A stretch of DNA of 64,000 nucleotides from Meandrina meandrites (GCA_963693305.1 OY855904.1:40699417-40763416); one strand, 5' to 3'. Counted from the stretch's first letter, positions 1-10,884 are shown. Made by a program: numbers and translations. Notes: generated by a model not told the origin, from the letters alone.

Positions 1-2
1 CT

Positions 3-304
3 ATCAAGACTTTGACGAGACGAGCGCAACTGGTTTGTGACACAACAGACAGTTTATCTGACGAAAACAAATACCTTGAGCGTGTTTTCTACAAGAACAA
101 CTACAACGCCGACTTCGTTAGACGAAACACTCACCGAACTACTGAAACTACAGAAACCAACAAGAACCCTACATCTGTTACTACAGCGACCATACCGTAC
201 ATCAAGGGTACTTCTGAGACCATCGCGCGGATTCTACAGCCTTACAATATCCGTGTAGCTCACAAGTCTACAACTACGTTACGACATTTACTGACCAACG
301 TTAA
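3..304 (+). pseudogene. Penelope-like element, C-terminal RT/linker segment (5' part outside window)
   Basis: The open frame reads into the window from the left and ends at the codons for TNVK, where an inserted MITE interrupts it. The stretch around IPYIKGTSETIARILQPYN is the typical linker between the reverse transcriptase thumb and the GIY-YIG nuclease of Penelope-like retroelements. The frame resumes at 1132 with the GIY-YIG domain once the insert is discounted. The catalytic RT core would lie before base 1. The copy is interrupted and sits in an intron of gene A, so it is not expected to be active. Assignment rests on my recognition of the family pattern, not on a search. Confidence 0.75.
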
Positions 305-1127
305 AGTGCTACTATGATGAAATTCGCATGTTTTCTTTCGCAACCGTTTTAAAATATTAACAAGTACTCTATATGAGAAGAAAAATGCCGTTTACTGTTT
401 TCCAATACCTCTTTTCTTTCCAGAGATATTCAAGTTTTTAAAATATGCAAATTAGCAAAGTACTGACGTCATACACTCAACCAAATTCTGATTAAATACT
501 AAGAAAGTGATATCTCAGCCAATTTGTATTGAAAGTCTCTGATTCTTTGCAGTAACACTCTGCTAGTTGTGTTTCACAATATCAACTTGACAACTTGGTT
601 ACCATGGTAACATACTAGGTTCCAGATCCCCCCAATGCTTAAGGCCTTTCTGGCCAATTCTGGCATTCTCCGTTAATATTTGTAAATAATGCTTTATATG
701 CGAGATCTAGCAAGCATATCAATGAGTTTGGCAGACGTCTTGCCTGCGTTTAATTTTTCCGAACTGAAAAATTCTGAAATATTAAAGACAAATTGATGGG
801 GGCTGGAAAAGAGTGCGTTGCCATGGTAACATAATTTTATTACAGCTGTAGGTGTGTCACCTGAGGAACTATTAGTCTGCCAAGTTTCATTGGTCTCTGT
901 GGAAAAATGACTGAGATAACTTAATTTTTGTACTTGACAAAAAAATGGGTTGAGTAGATGACGTCATTAGGTCCCTAATTTGCATATTTTACTATTTTTT
1001 TAAGCTTAAATATCTCTGGAACTAAAATAGATATTTGAAAACGGTAAACGGCATTTTAAATCTTTCATTAAATACTCTTTGAAACGCCTAAAATCGCAAG
1101 GGGTGAAAATTTGATCATAGTACCACT
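305..1127. mobile_element. Non-autonomous MITE with TTAA target duplication and long inverted termini
   Basis: The insert starts AGTGCTACTATGATG and its other end, reverse complemented, starts AGTGGTACTATGATC. The ends stay recognisably inverted for roughly 180 bases, with shared blocks including ATGCCGTTTAC, CCAGAGATAT, ATATGCAAATTAG and TGACGTCAT. It is flanked by TTAA at 301-304 and 1128-1131, and removing one TTAA plus the insert restores the PLE reading frame. No coding frame of note lies inside. TTAA duplication is typical of piggyBac-like and Kolobok-like transposons; which of these mobilised it is unknown. Confidence 0.85.
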
Positions 1128-1131
1128 TTAA

Positions 1132-1507
1132 AGACAGGGACGAACCTAACAACAGACAGGGAGCGGTTTATAAGATCAAATGCTCCGACTGCCAAGCCTC
1201 CTACATTGGAGAGACTGGTAGAAACCTCAACACTAGACTTACTGAACACAAACGAGCGACTAGAAATGGTGATGTAAACAATCACATTTCTGAACACCAC
1301 CGACTTACTAATCACAAAATTGACTGGGACTCTGCTGAATGTTTAACCTACAGTACGAACTATTTTCAACGACTGACTCTAGAAAGCTGGTACACAAACT
1401 TAGAACAAACGCCTATCAACAGATGTCAACAACTACCGCCACCTTACAAACGACTAATTAACGACATAAACAAAACCGACGAACAGACCACAAACAGAAC
1501 GACTTAA
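1132..1507 (+). pseudogene. Penelope-like element, GIY-YIG endonuclease domain
   Basis: The frame continues from the upstream PLE segment and ends at TAA 1505-1507. It shows the zinc-binding CSDCQASYIGETGRNL block, in which CxxC is followed by the YIGETGR form of the GIY-YIG signature. It then shows TRLTEHKRA, the HISEHH histidines and the conserved LESWYTNLE segment. This domain nicks target DNA during Penelope retrotransposition. The domain itself is open, but the element is split by a MITE and its RT lies outside the window. Confidence 0.85.
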
Positions 1508-1756
1508 TTTGACTAACAATAGACGGATCGAAACTGACCAATTACTGTTGACGGACTGAACACGAGTCTTACAGCCAATAAAATCACGGCTAAACTGACC
1601 AATCAGTTTCAACGGACCAGACTTATAACATCACCAACTGACAACAACTCTTCACTTGACTCTGAAGATGACTTCCGCACAGGTTGTCGAAACGTCAGTC
1701 ACCAACAACAGTTCTTCTCAGAACTACTCTCACCCGGACGATCACACCATACGAAC
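1508..1756 (+). mobile_element. Penelope-like element 3' untranslated region
   Basis: Non-coding tail between the GIY-YIG stop and an AT-rich microsatellite. It holds a hammerhead-ribozyme motif (1657-1701). The sequence loses PLE character where the TTAA/AAAT simple repeat starts. Confidence 0.6.
1657..1701 (+). ncRNA. Hammerhead ribozyme motif of the Penelope-like element
   Basis: The conserved core is present in order: CTGAAGA (C3 U4 G5 A6 N7 G8 A9), a stem II GAC-uu-CC / GG-uu-GUC with loop GCACA, then GAAAC and the cleavage triplet GTC. TGACT just before the core pairs perfectly with AGTCA just after the triplet, giving a 5-bp stem I. Stem III is only the self-complementary ACGT, so a dimeric form is likely, as described for PLE hammerheads. 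U7 is replaced by A, which the family tolerates. Activity is untested. Confidence 0.6.
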
Positions 1757-1773
1757 TTTAATTAATTAATTAA

Positions 1774-1811
<38 letters not shown>

Positions 1812-1955
1812 AATTGGTTTAATTTATTTACTTATTTGCTAATTAATTAATTAATTTCATTTGTTTATCTATGTACTTACTTACCTACCTACCTACCTAC
1901 CTACCCACCTACCTACCTACCTGCGTACCTACTTGCTTGCTTCCTTGCTTCCTTA
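1757..1955. repeat. AT-rich and CTAC tetranucleotide microsatellites
   Basis: TTAA and AAAT runs at 1757-1855 are followed by a CTTA/CCTA/CTTG tract at about 1875-1955. The tract ends about 75 bases before the splice acceptor of the gene A transmembrane exon. Confidence 0.9.
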
Positions 1956-2030
1956 CTAACCTTTTTATTCATTTCTTGATTTATTACTGTTATTTATATT
2001 ACTGTTATTATTGTTTCTACCTTTTTACAG

Positions 2031-2417
2031 TTCCCGTCGAAAGCGGTCGTCTAACAACATGGTGTTTACAAGCGATATGGTTCACATTCTGCCAACTTAT
2101 CCAAAAAAGTCGCCTGATGATCCTACAATAACCTTGTTAGCTTTTTATTTACAACTTCCCCAAGGGTTTTCTGATAGTGTCGTTAACAAAGACGTCCTAT
2201 TAGCCATCGTGGAGAGTGATAAGGCGAGCATTGAAAGATCCATGGGTGGTGCCATCTTAAGCGTTCAGCCCTTAACCTCAATAGATACTCCAGAAATCAA
2301 TGACGAAAGTGAAGAAGAATCAAAACCAACGGGTGTTATCATTGGAGCTTCTTTGGGTGCAGTTTTATTGTTGATTATTATTGGTACTGTTGTGTGGGCA
2401 TGCAAGAGAAGTAACAG
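2031..2417 (+). CDS. Gene A: membrane-proximal and transmembrane exon
   Basis: A 387-nt exon bounded by TTTTTACAG (acceptor AG 2029-2030) and GTAAGA (donor at 2418). Both boundaries are phase 2. It opens with SRRKRSS, a furin-type RRKR motif, continues through a roughly 70-residue conserved ectodomain segment ending GGAILSVQPL, then an acidic stretch (NDESEEES), and closes with a hydrophobic helix starting VIIGASLG and a basic stop-transfer CKRSNR. Gene B has an exon of identical length at 60830-61216, so both come from one duplicated gene. Upstream exons of A lie before base 1. The product is a single-pass surface protein; ligand unknown. Confidence 0.85.
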
Positions 2418-2455
2418 GTAAGAAACACCGAACTCATAAGAGCTGCAAACCATCA

Positions 2456-2978
2456 GGAGGGTCTCAATGTGGGGTTGCTTTCACGATTGACGGTTAAATT
2501 TTACAGATTCTGAACGTTGACGGTTAACTTTTAGGGCTTTTCAAGGTCAGGACCGTTAATAATAGGATTTTGTTTCCGTGAGTTGAAGTAAATATTAATT
2601 TTTGTGTCTCTAATATTTACTATTGTGTTCTTGGAAGTTGCTTTGGTCTTTCAGTAATGAAATCAAGTGAAATTTATCAACCTACTCCAAAACTTATTTT
2701 TATCAATGAAGTAAGCCATTAATAAAATATTAATATTTTAAACCGGAAATACTTTTTGGAACATGGAAACTGGTTTGCCAGTTAAAACGATTCTCTGAGA
2801 GCCAAAACTTTGTGATCAGCAGCCGGAATTGCGTGATTTGAAAGACCTTGAAACCGTTTTGACGGCAAATGATAACTGCTTTTTTAAACGTTAACGGTAA
2901 AAATTACCCTTTTTGACGGTTGGCAATTAAGTTTTAGACCGTTTGACGGCTGACGGTTTATCCCCATTGAGACCCTCC
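2456..2978. mobile_element. MITE with GGAGGGTCTC termini inserted in a gene A intron
   Basis: A 523-bp insert with inverted ends GGAGGGTCTCAATG, flanked by ATCA at 2452-2455 and 2979-2982. The homologous gene B intron (around 61250) runs across this point without the insert, which confirms the boundaries. The interior is rich in GACGGTTAA-type motifs and has no reading frame. Confidence 0.85.
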
Positions 2979-2982
2979 ATCA

Positions 2983-3637
2983 GTGCAATTCAAAATTACC
3001 TTGTGAAACAATAACGAGATTACTCTTTTTGTTTTGCTATTTACTGCTATTTAATATACAATCTTCGTTCACTGTCCAAAATCCACGCGCGCAATTGGTT
3101 AAAACCGAACACGTGATTTTACTTTACCTGACGTCAGCAAACTCCGACAGTGCGTTATTGACAATAACGCATAAAAATCGTGCATTATTGACAATGGCTT
3201 CAGCTGACAGATTAGCAGAAATAGTGGAAGAACAAATCTCTCAAATTATCAACGAAGCGATACCCATAAATACCAAAAGGCAAACTGTAAGTTCCCCTAA
3301 ATTTGTTGACTTTGGAAAAGCAAGATTTGAAAATTGCAATTTTGCGTTCACTTATATCGTATCAAAGAAAAGCGACTGACATGCTTTAAACATGCTTCTC
3401 GCAATCTCGCTGACATTTTTATGAACGTTTTCAGCTTATGAACGATTTTGTGAATGATTTTAAGCCTCATTTATATTTAATTATGCATGGCTCCTTGTGA
3501 TTTCTATTTTCTTAAACTACGCCAGTATAATTTTGTACTTCTTAGATACAACTGAATTCTTATTTGTTAAAACTCTTGTTCAAAGTTCGCGAAATTGTGT
3601 ATTGCGTGTAGTGTACTCAGATTGTATATTAAAAGGG
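2983..3637. other. Gene A intron, no gene seen
   Basis: Intronic sequence aligned at its left end with the gene B intron after 61250. The short open frames here have no recognisable domain and no splice support. Confidence 0.5.
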
Positions 3638-3816
3638 TTAGAGGCTGTTAGTTCGTGTTTTGTTTACAAATACACGCACTTGCTGGCAGCACAATGAACT
3701 CGAAATTTTCAATAGTGCACTCGGCTACGCCTCGTGCAGTATTGAAAATTTCTCGTTCATTGTGCGGCCAGCGCGAGCGTGTATTTGTAAACAAAACACT
3801 CACAACAGTCTCTAGC
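3638..3816. repeat. Near-perfect palindromic MITE
   Basis: The left arm (TTAGAGGCTGTTAG, then GTTTTGTTTACAAATACACG) is mirrored by CGTGTATTTGTAAACAAAAC and CAGTCTCTA. The two arms of roughly 80 bases meet at the loop CTCGGCTACGCCTCG. Confidence 0.8.
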
Positions 3817-3831
3817 CCATAAATATTGCTA

Positions 3832-3903
3832 TAGCATTGTCAAAGCTTTTGCAAATTCACTCGAATTCTTTCGTGATTACTCGCTCTGCTTTGACAATGC
3901 TGT
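3832..3903. repeat. Short inverted repeat
   Basis: AGCATTGTCAAAGC and GCTTTGACAATGCT form the arms of a small hairpin next to the larger palindrome. Probably a separate foldback fragment. Confidence 0.6.
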
Positions 3904-4870
3904 GACTTAATGATGTTGTGAGTCTAACAATAAGAAAGAATAGACTGCATGTATTAAGTTCAGTAGAAATTGAAAAAAAGGTATACAACGGATTTTAATC
4001 AGTGCAATAGCTAAAGATCAGCCAATCCATATTGTTTTTTACAGTTGTGAGCGTCAAGTTTATACTGTTTTCGAAAAAAGAAGCATTAAAAGATGGCGAA
4101 AAAAATCTGAATAACGAAGAAGAACTGAAAAGCAAAGCATTTTTCTTCACTGTCGCACTAAAAAAAAAATATTCCGATGATTAAAGTTTTAAGATTAGAC
4201 CGTATTAGACCGTATTAGAGCGTATTAGAGCGTATTTTCTTGTTGGCGAGCAATGTGACTTTCCTCTGTTAATACGCAACGTTTCGCGACCACGACAAGT
4301 CGCTAGTTTTTCAAGTTACATCAAAAATCTCAATTTGAATTTAAACATTCAAAAATGAGGGTTCATTAGACTGAACGTTTTTCAGTGAAGAGCACTATTA
4401 GGACCGTCAAAACTTTAAAAAAGTTCTAAAATGCGAATTCAGTCAAAATAACGTTAGAATTGTATGTTCTCTTATCGACAAAGACTTTCGGTCAATACTA
4501 TAAGCGCGAGAAATTATGAAGTTATTGTATAAACATGTTCCGAGGAGTGTTTCCTTCGCGCAATCAGTACCATCATCACCGTTTAAACGCATGGCAATAC
4601 TACTGACACCAGTTGCAATGGGAACGTTGGGTTAGTAACGCAGTTGCAAGATTTACATGATCTAAAATACCGATCCGAAAACTAGACCACTGCTGGCTGT
4701 CCTGTTTTATTATGTGTGTTGTTATTTTTTGTTGTTGCCAGCCTTCTTTTGAAGGGTTTGTTGCTTTTCATTACTGTGTTCCAGGTAACTAATGACCTTA
4801 ATGCTGATGTGAATTGTACAACAAGAGATGTATTTGTCGTTACGTTAATAAGTTTGCTTTTTCCTCTAAG
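3904..4870. other. Remainder of the gene A intron, conserved with gene B
   Basis: From about 4440 the sequence aligns with 61800-62215 in the gene B intron (for example AGCGCGAGAAATT and GCAACGCAGTTGCAAGAT). This shows that the duplication covers the intron as well as the exon. No coding feature recognised. Confidence 0.6.
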
Positions 4871-5174
4871 ATTTAGTAACCTATGGGCAAAGAAAAAGAA
4901 CAACAACAGTTACAATAACAGCGCTTACTTCAACAATGCCTATAACATGGGTTCCGGAGAGGAAGACATTGAAATGAAGTGTAATAATCCTACTTATTCA
5001 CCCGGTTATATGCCTGACCAGAAGCCCGAGGAAGACAATTGTGCGACAATTAATGACCCGCCTCCGTCTACCAATCAGTCAACAGCAGAAGTGATACTTA
5101 AGTTTCCAGAAGCCTTGTCAGAGGAGAACAGTGAGGGAGTAGCAACATTCAACTACCGACCACTGGACAGTTGA
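4871..5174 (+). CDS. Gene A: cytoplasmic tail exon with stop
   Basis: Acceptor CTAAG at 4869-4870 supplies the one base needed to complete the phase-2 codon of the previous exon; a second acceptor six bases later (TTTAG) would also keep the frame. The exon runs open to TGA 5172-5174, giving about 100 residues. The tail is basic near the membrane (WAKKKNNN), then Asn- and acid-rich, and contains NNPTYSPGY. NPTY is an NPxY motif of the kind bound by PTB domains or used for endocytosis. No kinase or phosphatase domain follows. Possible poly(A) signals AATAAA occur at 5336 and 6422. Confidence 0.75.
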
Positions 5175-5830
5175 GTTGATGCATCTATCCATTAACAACG
5201 CCACAGTAGGGCCATTTATTCGAGAGATTTTAATACGCGGCTTAACTAACGCGCTTATGTAAGCCGCGAACTGACCCATTTATACGAGCGCAGCTTGCAT
5301 AAGACGCGAAGTGCTTGTACAAATGGTTCGCGTCCAATAAAGGCCGCGGCTTATTTTTGAGCCTCGTTTCAGGCGTGATTACTATGTCAATATGACGTAT
5401 AGACAAAGAAAAAAACGACTCAAGTATCAGTGTATGTGTTCCCATATTTGATAAACCGCGAACCCGCCCATTTATACTAGCAAGTTCGCGGCCTATGTAA
5501 GACTAGCTCTAAACCCGTCTTACACAAGCCACGGCCGGTGTAAGACGCGGACGGTGATTTTGTACCATTTTTACAGTCAGTTCGTGGCTTACATAATCGA
5601 AGCCGAGGCTTATTTCACTCGTATACAGTCGGAAAAATGCATACAAGTGCACGCGACAAAACCGAAAGGTAATATGGGCATAAGTATTAAGCTACTACAA
5701 GTGTTTAATATTAATGAGATATCACGCCAAAAATTATCGCGAATTTGCACGTTCTCCTTCTCATCAGACATGTGGAAACAAGGTACGTTTAGCTACTCAC
5801 TCAAAGACACGTAGGAAAAGTAAAACTACA
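5175..5830. repeat. 3' region of gene A with CG-rich inverted repeats
   Basis: Repeated blocks such as ACGCGGCTTA, TAAGCCGCG, CCCATTTATAC and GTAAGACGCGGAC alternate on both strands between 5235 and 5560. This looks like a MITE cluster in the 3' UTR or just after it. The open frames here are incidental. Confidence 0.5.
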
Positions 5831-6133
5831 AATATGGGCTTCCCGAGAGGAACAAAATATTCTCAACGTGCAAAAATAAAAACTTGCACATTTCTCCAGG
5901 CCAATATATTGCAAAATTCCAGTGAATACCCAAACCATCTTTCGGTCTTGTCGCGTGTACTTTGTTGCTTTTTTCCCAACAACCTTTCTCGAAATAGCTG
6001 TAAATGGCCCATGTGTTGTCCTAAGTTTCCAGACGCTTCACCAGAGAAGAACAGTGAGGGAAATACTGCATCTAGCTTACCTACTACTAAACAATGGTCC
6101 AAAGTCTTCAGAAACCTGAACAGAGAGGCCTAA
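5831..6133 (+). pseudogene. Diverged second copy of the gene A tail exon
   Basis: Two blocks match the real tail exon: AATATGGGCTTCCCGAGAGGAA near 5830 (compare AACATGGGTTCCGGAGAGGAA at 4943) and AAGTTTCCAGACGCTTCACC near 6023, followed by GAGAAGAACAGTGAGGG. The encoded segment PKFPDASPEKNSEG parallels LKFPEALSEENSEG. The middle is unrelated and the end differs, with stop TAA at 6131-6133. It is either a decayed duplicate or an alternative last exon; no clear acceptor was identified. Confidence 0.5.
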
Positions 6134-8087
6134 CATAGAGGTTGCTGCTGTCAAATCCACCAACAACCCAATAGTGATAATCCAAAGGATCTAAAGACAG
6201 AAAGAACAGGGCATGTTTAGGCACAGCAATTATAAATACATGCTGAGAAAATAAGTTAAGAACAAATGTAGTTAGTTTTTACTGTTTTTAGACAGGAAAT
6301 TAATGAGTTAAATACTCCAGCAGACACCACAATGAGTTGTTTTATCTTTTTTTAAGTATATAAACTGCATATTCCGTTTGTTTTATTTCTGATACGTAAT
6401 ATAGCGGGCATAAAGCTGTTAAATAAAGTAGAATGATTCATGTTGACAACGCCAGGAAGTGATACTTTTGTGTATTTTCTTAATAGAATGGAGGGAAGGG
6501 TACTCGACGGACACTCGGGTCAGAATGTGCTGCTGGGTCGGTCACATCCTGATCTTACTTGAAACACAAACATCTGATGAAGCTATAACCTGTCCCAAAG
6601 GACAGTATTACGTGTGTTTTTTTTTTTGTTTTACCTTTCTTAACACTCGGACGCATGAGGGAGCAGTTCCTATTCCTGTTGAGGTTTTTTCGTAAAGTTT
6701 TTAGCCATTTATTCATCCTTTGCTGAAAGCGGGTTGTTTCAATACATTTCACATCTATTATCATTTTTAAATCAATAAAAATGCATCATTTCTTGAGAAC
6801 GTAATTGAGACAAACCATGGCCGACTTATATATGATGTATTTGTTGTGCTTCAAATTTATATTTGGCTTAAAAACTTTCAAACCAGTTTGAATTTTATGT
6901 CTTTTTGTTTTAGATTATGATAATGAAAAAGAGGCAATGAAAAATTTAAATCCAACTTGTTTGAACATTTTTAAACCGGATATAAATTTAAACCACACTA
7001 TATAGAAAAATAAAGATGCATGAGAAGTCGATTCGGGCAAATGTCGTCAAACTGATTATCACTATAAGGTGGAGGCTGAAATGATGTAATGTTTAATAAT
7101 GAGCAGCAGTGTTTTATGAAGTTTAAAACACGAGGCGCAGCCGAGTGTTTTAGACTTGATAAAACACGAGTTGCGAATTTATTGAACGGCTTCAAAATCT
7201 TCTGATGTAGATCAACTCATTCTTGCACTAGTATTAAGATTTCGGGTTTTTTTTGGCCGAGAAAATTGGACGTAAAGTTTAGCCGTGTCTTTATCAGATA
7301 TAAAGACACTCATAAAACATTAATTTCTTTTGTATTTTCTTTATGAATTAAGGAAAAGTCATCGAATTTCATAACGTCAGTGGCACAATGGAATATAAGA
7401 CAAAAAAAGAACATTTAAAAGCAAATACTTCAGACCAATATCTGTCCAATGCGCCCCAAGTTCGACATATATTAGTGCGTTATTTTGAAATTATTTGATC
7501 AAAGTAATGTTCATCTCTTGATACATTTACAATTGTTATACAAAAACGACGGTTGGTAATTTTTTGCAATTTATTCCAAATCGAACACACGGATTGTTGT
7601 TTTAATTCTTATATATTTTATTGGCAATGCTATTTTTTTCTGTTTATCTTTCTCATGCTGATATAGATTTCTTTAAAGCATTGACAGTCATACGAATCAA
7701 ATGAATTGCTCGGTATGGTCCAGAAAAACAGTTTCGGGACACCTTAATTTCACACACAAATTATGGTTATTTACCAGTGTTCTCTGGAACCTCTGTTTTC
7801 GTTCGCCCGGTGTAATCACTACCTCTATCATTATTCAGGAATAGGGGTATTGTTATGAAGTGTCATCCACTGTTTTAATTAACAACTAATGAAGCAACTC
7901 GTCCTGACAGGTAGTGGGCGAACCGCAAGCTAGGGGATATAAAATCAATATCCGAATCCTAAGGGGATAACCGAGGGTATCACACAGGATAAAAATGTTA
8001 CATACTATCGAGCGACAGGTCAATAACATGTTTATTTTTCACTTGGGTGAGGTTCTCTAAAAAAAACGTAAATCATGAATTTTTCAG
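6134..8087. other. Intergenic region, no gene seen
   Basis: AT-rich sequence without a supported coding region. A small palindrome (AAAACACGAGGCGCAG / CCGAGTGTTTT) lies near 7126-7163. Bases 7700-7746 (GGTATGGTCCAGAAAAAC, then GGACACCTTAA) match one end of the TTAA foldback at 56762-58369, so this is probably a remnant of the same family. Confidence 0.5.
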
Positions 8088-8173
8088 AAGTCAACAACCT
8101 GTCGTTTGTTCTATATGCAAACGAGCCTGACTTCACAGGACCAGTGGGATTTGCACGTGATGAAGCAAGAAAG
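8088..8173 (+). CDS. Possible exon of a Cys-rich secreted protein
   Basis: An 86-nt segment between TTTTTCAG and GTGAAG. In the frame that ends in phase 2 it encodes KSTTCRLFYMQTS and onwards, and joins in phase with the putative terminal exon at 8337. A different frame (SFVLYANEPDFTG) is also open, so the frame is uncertain. No signal-peptide exon was found upstream. Confidence 0.3.
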
Positions 8174-8336
8174 GTGAAGATGTTTTCCTTTTGTAAAATT
8201 TGCATTAAGCGCGTGGGTTTGAATAGTTACGCAGCTCTCGTAAGCTTGTGATTCTACTGGTCCTCTAGTGTAGCAGCTGCTGTTGTTTTGGGGGCTAGGG
8301 GCATTGTTCTTGTTGTTTGTTCTATTGTTCTCTCAG

Positions 8337-8502
8337 TCACTCATGTGAGACCTTACGAGAGCTGCATGGCGACCCGTGGGTTTATTGTGAGAGGAAAGGC
8401 ACAGAGAAGACAATGTGCAGAGAGCACTCATTGTCGCCACATGCTTGTCTTCATTTTCCCAAGATTGATGGAGTGGATGTCAACTGGTGTACGTGTTCAT
8501 AG
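8337..8502 (+). CDS. Possible terminal exon encoding a six-cysteine domain
   Basis: Acceptor CTCTCAG at 8335-8336; frame open to TAG 8500-8502. The 54 or so residues contain six cysteines in the contexts HSCE, VYCER, TMCRE, HACLH, NWCTC and the final CS. They look like an evenly spaced disulfide-rich extracellular module ending at the stop. Phase agrees with the 8088-8173 exon (phase 2). I do not recognise the family. It could be a small secreted protein lying between the two receptor genes, or a chance open frame. Confidence 0.35.
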
Positions 8503-10884
8503 AGCATCTGGGAAAATATTCAGGATCAGAAGCAGGACCAGGTGTGATAGATTATCGAAGACTCGAAAGCTAAATTGGCGCGGTATGATCGAGTAATGTT
8601 GAGAGAATCTCACGTTTATAGTGGTCTTTAATCGGTATACTAAAAAATATTTACGGATGATTACCATGTTAAGCCCTACGCCTCCTTTCCGTTTGTGTTG
8701 CTTTATTGATCGCTTGCAACCACGTGACAAGGCGGCCATGTTGGTGGTCAAAATTATAAAAAAAAACTTTTTCGCAGAATTTGCTGATAAAAAAGGTTAG
8801 TTCCGAGCGGAGGAATTTGTTTTGTTCTTGTCTCCCAGCATGGCTGCCGTGACGTCAGTTGCAAACCAGCAATTATTACAGCAAGAAAACGAGGGGAATG
8901 CCACAAGGGTAACATTACGAGGGAAGTATGGAAAGAATATGACGAGGGGGATATAATTATAGTCTATTGTTTTGCCATTTGTATCAGCCATTTGTCAGTT
9001 ATTTTTAACGGCATAGTTTGGTTCTGTGCTACAGAGTTCATGTGTTATTGCCGCATTAAGATGAAGTTGAACAAATAAGAACACAGAAAAGATAACCAGA
9101 TTAAAAGTCGGCACACACAATGGGACAAGTAGCCGCAACAGTCACAAGAAGCGTTTACACGAGAAGACCATTCGCACGGATTTGTCCCTGGTGTGTGCGA
9201 GCCTTAATTTGTGGGATAAGTTGCGAGTAATTCTCCCACCAATTCACATTAGTCTTAATTGTTAGGACAAGTCCTTGTACACACGTACGTAGGGACTTGT
9301 TCCCGGAACTTCTTGCAGGGAACAAACGCAGGAACTCGTCCCCATTGGTGTTTTGACCTTACAGTGGGAATACGAAAACCGTGAACACTTTTAAATATAT
9401 ATTTTGAACGAGAAATTGGTGAAGAAAGTTGACAAATTTTCCGCCAAAAAAAATAACTTATTGGCTTATTGCGTCGTACACCTTTTGGTTGTAATTCCGC
9501 TGAACAGTGCGTAACTTAACTTGACGAAGATGAAATTAAATGTGTAACTTAGTGAAAAAAATATGAATTAGTTTTTACCCATGTCAACAGCATGACGCTC
9601 GAGCATTTTCGTATTTGAATGGTTTCATTTAGTGTCGTTGTTATGAAATGAACGCGGGCTCCAGGCAATCGTGGGTTTTAAAAAGCATAATACATGCAAT
9701 GCATGAATATAAAGCAAAATAATAAGTAATAATGGAAGCACTTATTAGCTTCTTAGGGAAAAAAAAGAAACAAAAAAAAAACACGTCGGAGGGGGGAAAA
9801 GAAAGGGGAAAAAAAGATCGTGCGCGTGCCCGCCCGTCTCCATCTCCCTGCTTTCTAATACAGTATACCAACGCATTGAGCAAACCTAAAACATAGGTCC
9901 GCGATGCGTACATGTGTCTAGAGTGTTGTGCTTTATTGTATTGGGGAGTTAGGCAGCGATTTGAGTGAAATTTTAAAGGTTTTACAGAAGCGATATAAGA
10001 AAGAAAAGTGTTTTTGGAACACCACAAAACATTTTCATTTTTTCCGCCTAAACTACTGTTCATACATGGACTTCATCATGCAAAGTAGTCGTAGTCTCAA
10101 AGAGATCTCTGATTTACCTTTTAATGGTATTTCGTACTGATTTGGTGTAGTGGTTTAAGGTATAAGGTAAATTGACCAGCCTTGTTAATTTTTGGCGAGA
10201 AAAACTAAGGTACACATGTTATTATTTTCACATAAAAAAATAATTTAAGTGGTTTGTAAGACTTCGCATCGCAACGAAAACTTTGAAGTTTAACTACCAA
10301 ATTTGGTAGTTTAGGGGTTACCTTTGAAATCGCATGGCAAAAAAAAAAAGAAAAATATCGAATTAATCCTGACAAATGAAATGTTTGGTCATGGATATAA
10401 TGGTTAACTTTCACTGAAAAAAAAGAGGGAATTAGCAAAGGTATAAAATTTGTCACTTCCCTTTCTTAACCTTGCAGTCTCTTACTATTCAAACCCCACT
10501 GAATATCCATGATCCCTCATGATGACGTAATTAGCATTATATAAGACTGTGTTAATATATGCAAGGTGTCAGTTCGTAACGGTCAGCTTGAGAGAAAGTC
10601 GTCCCGCCAACCCCCCTCCCCAACCCTACCTTTCCGGTTGACCTATTAGCAAACCGTGCTACTCCTTTGTTGTTTTGCGACAGGGAAGGGCTACCCATAC
10701 CTTAATGTTAATAAGTCAGCGAGAGGGATAATGTACTATTTCAAGTGGTTGGCTTTATCACGTGCACTGACTTGGAGCTATAAAAATGTTACTTTAGAGG
10801 TCAAAAATATTGTTTGTAACTTTAGAGATAGAGAAGATTAAAAAAAAAATTCAGTAAAACTATTAAAATGGTCTATAGTCACAG
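8503..10884. other. Intergenic region with repeat fragments
   Basis: No supported gene. 9100-9350 has several dispersed copies of GGGACAAGT / ACTTGTTCC on both strands, resembling a degenerate inverted-repeat element. 9770-9830 is a purine-rich low-complexity tract. A 39-codon frame from ATG 8839 is too short to call. Confidence 0.45.

Noticed and set aside
4716..4870. Open frame with a hydrophobic stretch just upstream of the gene A tail exon
   Set aside because: It aligns with intron of gene B and precedes a good splice acceptor in phase with the TM exon, so it is intron read-through.
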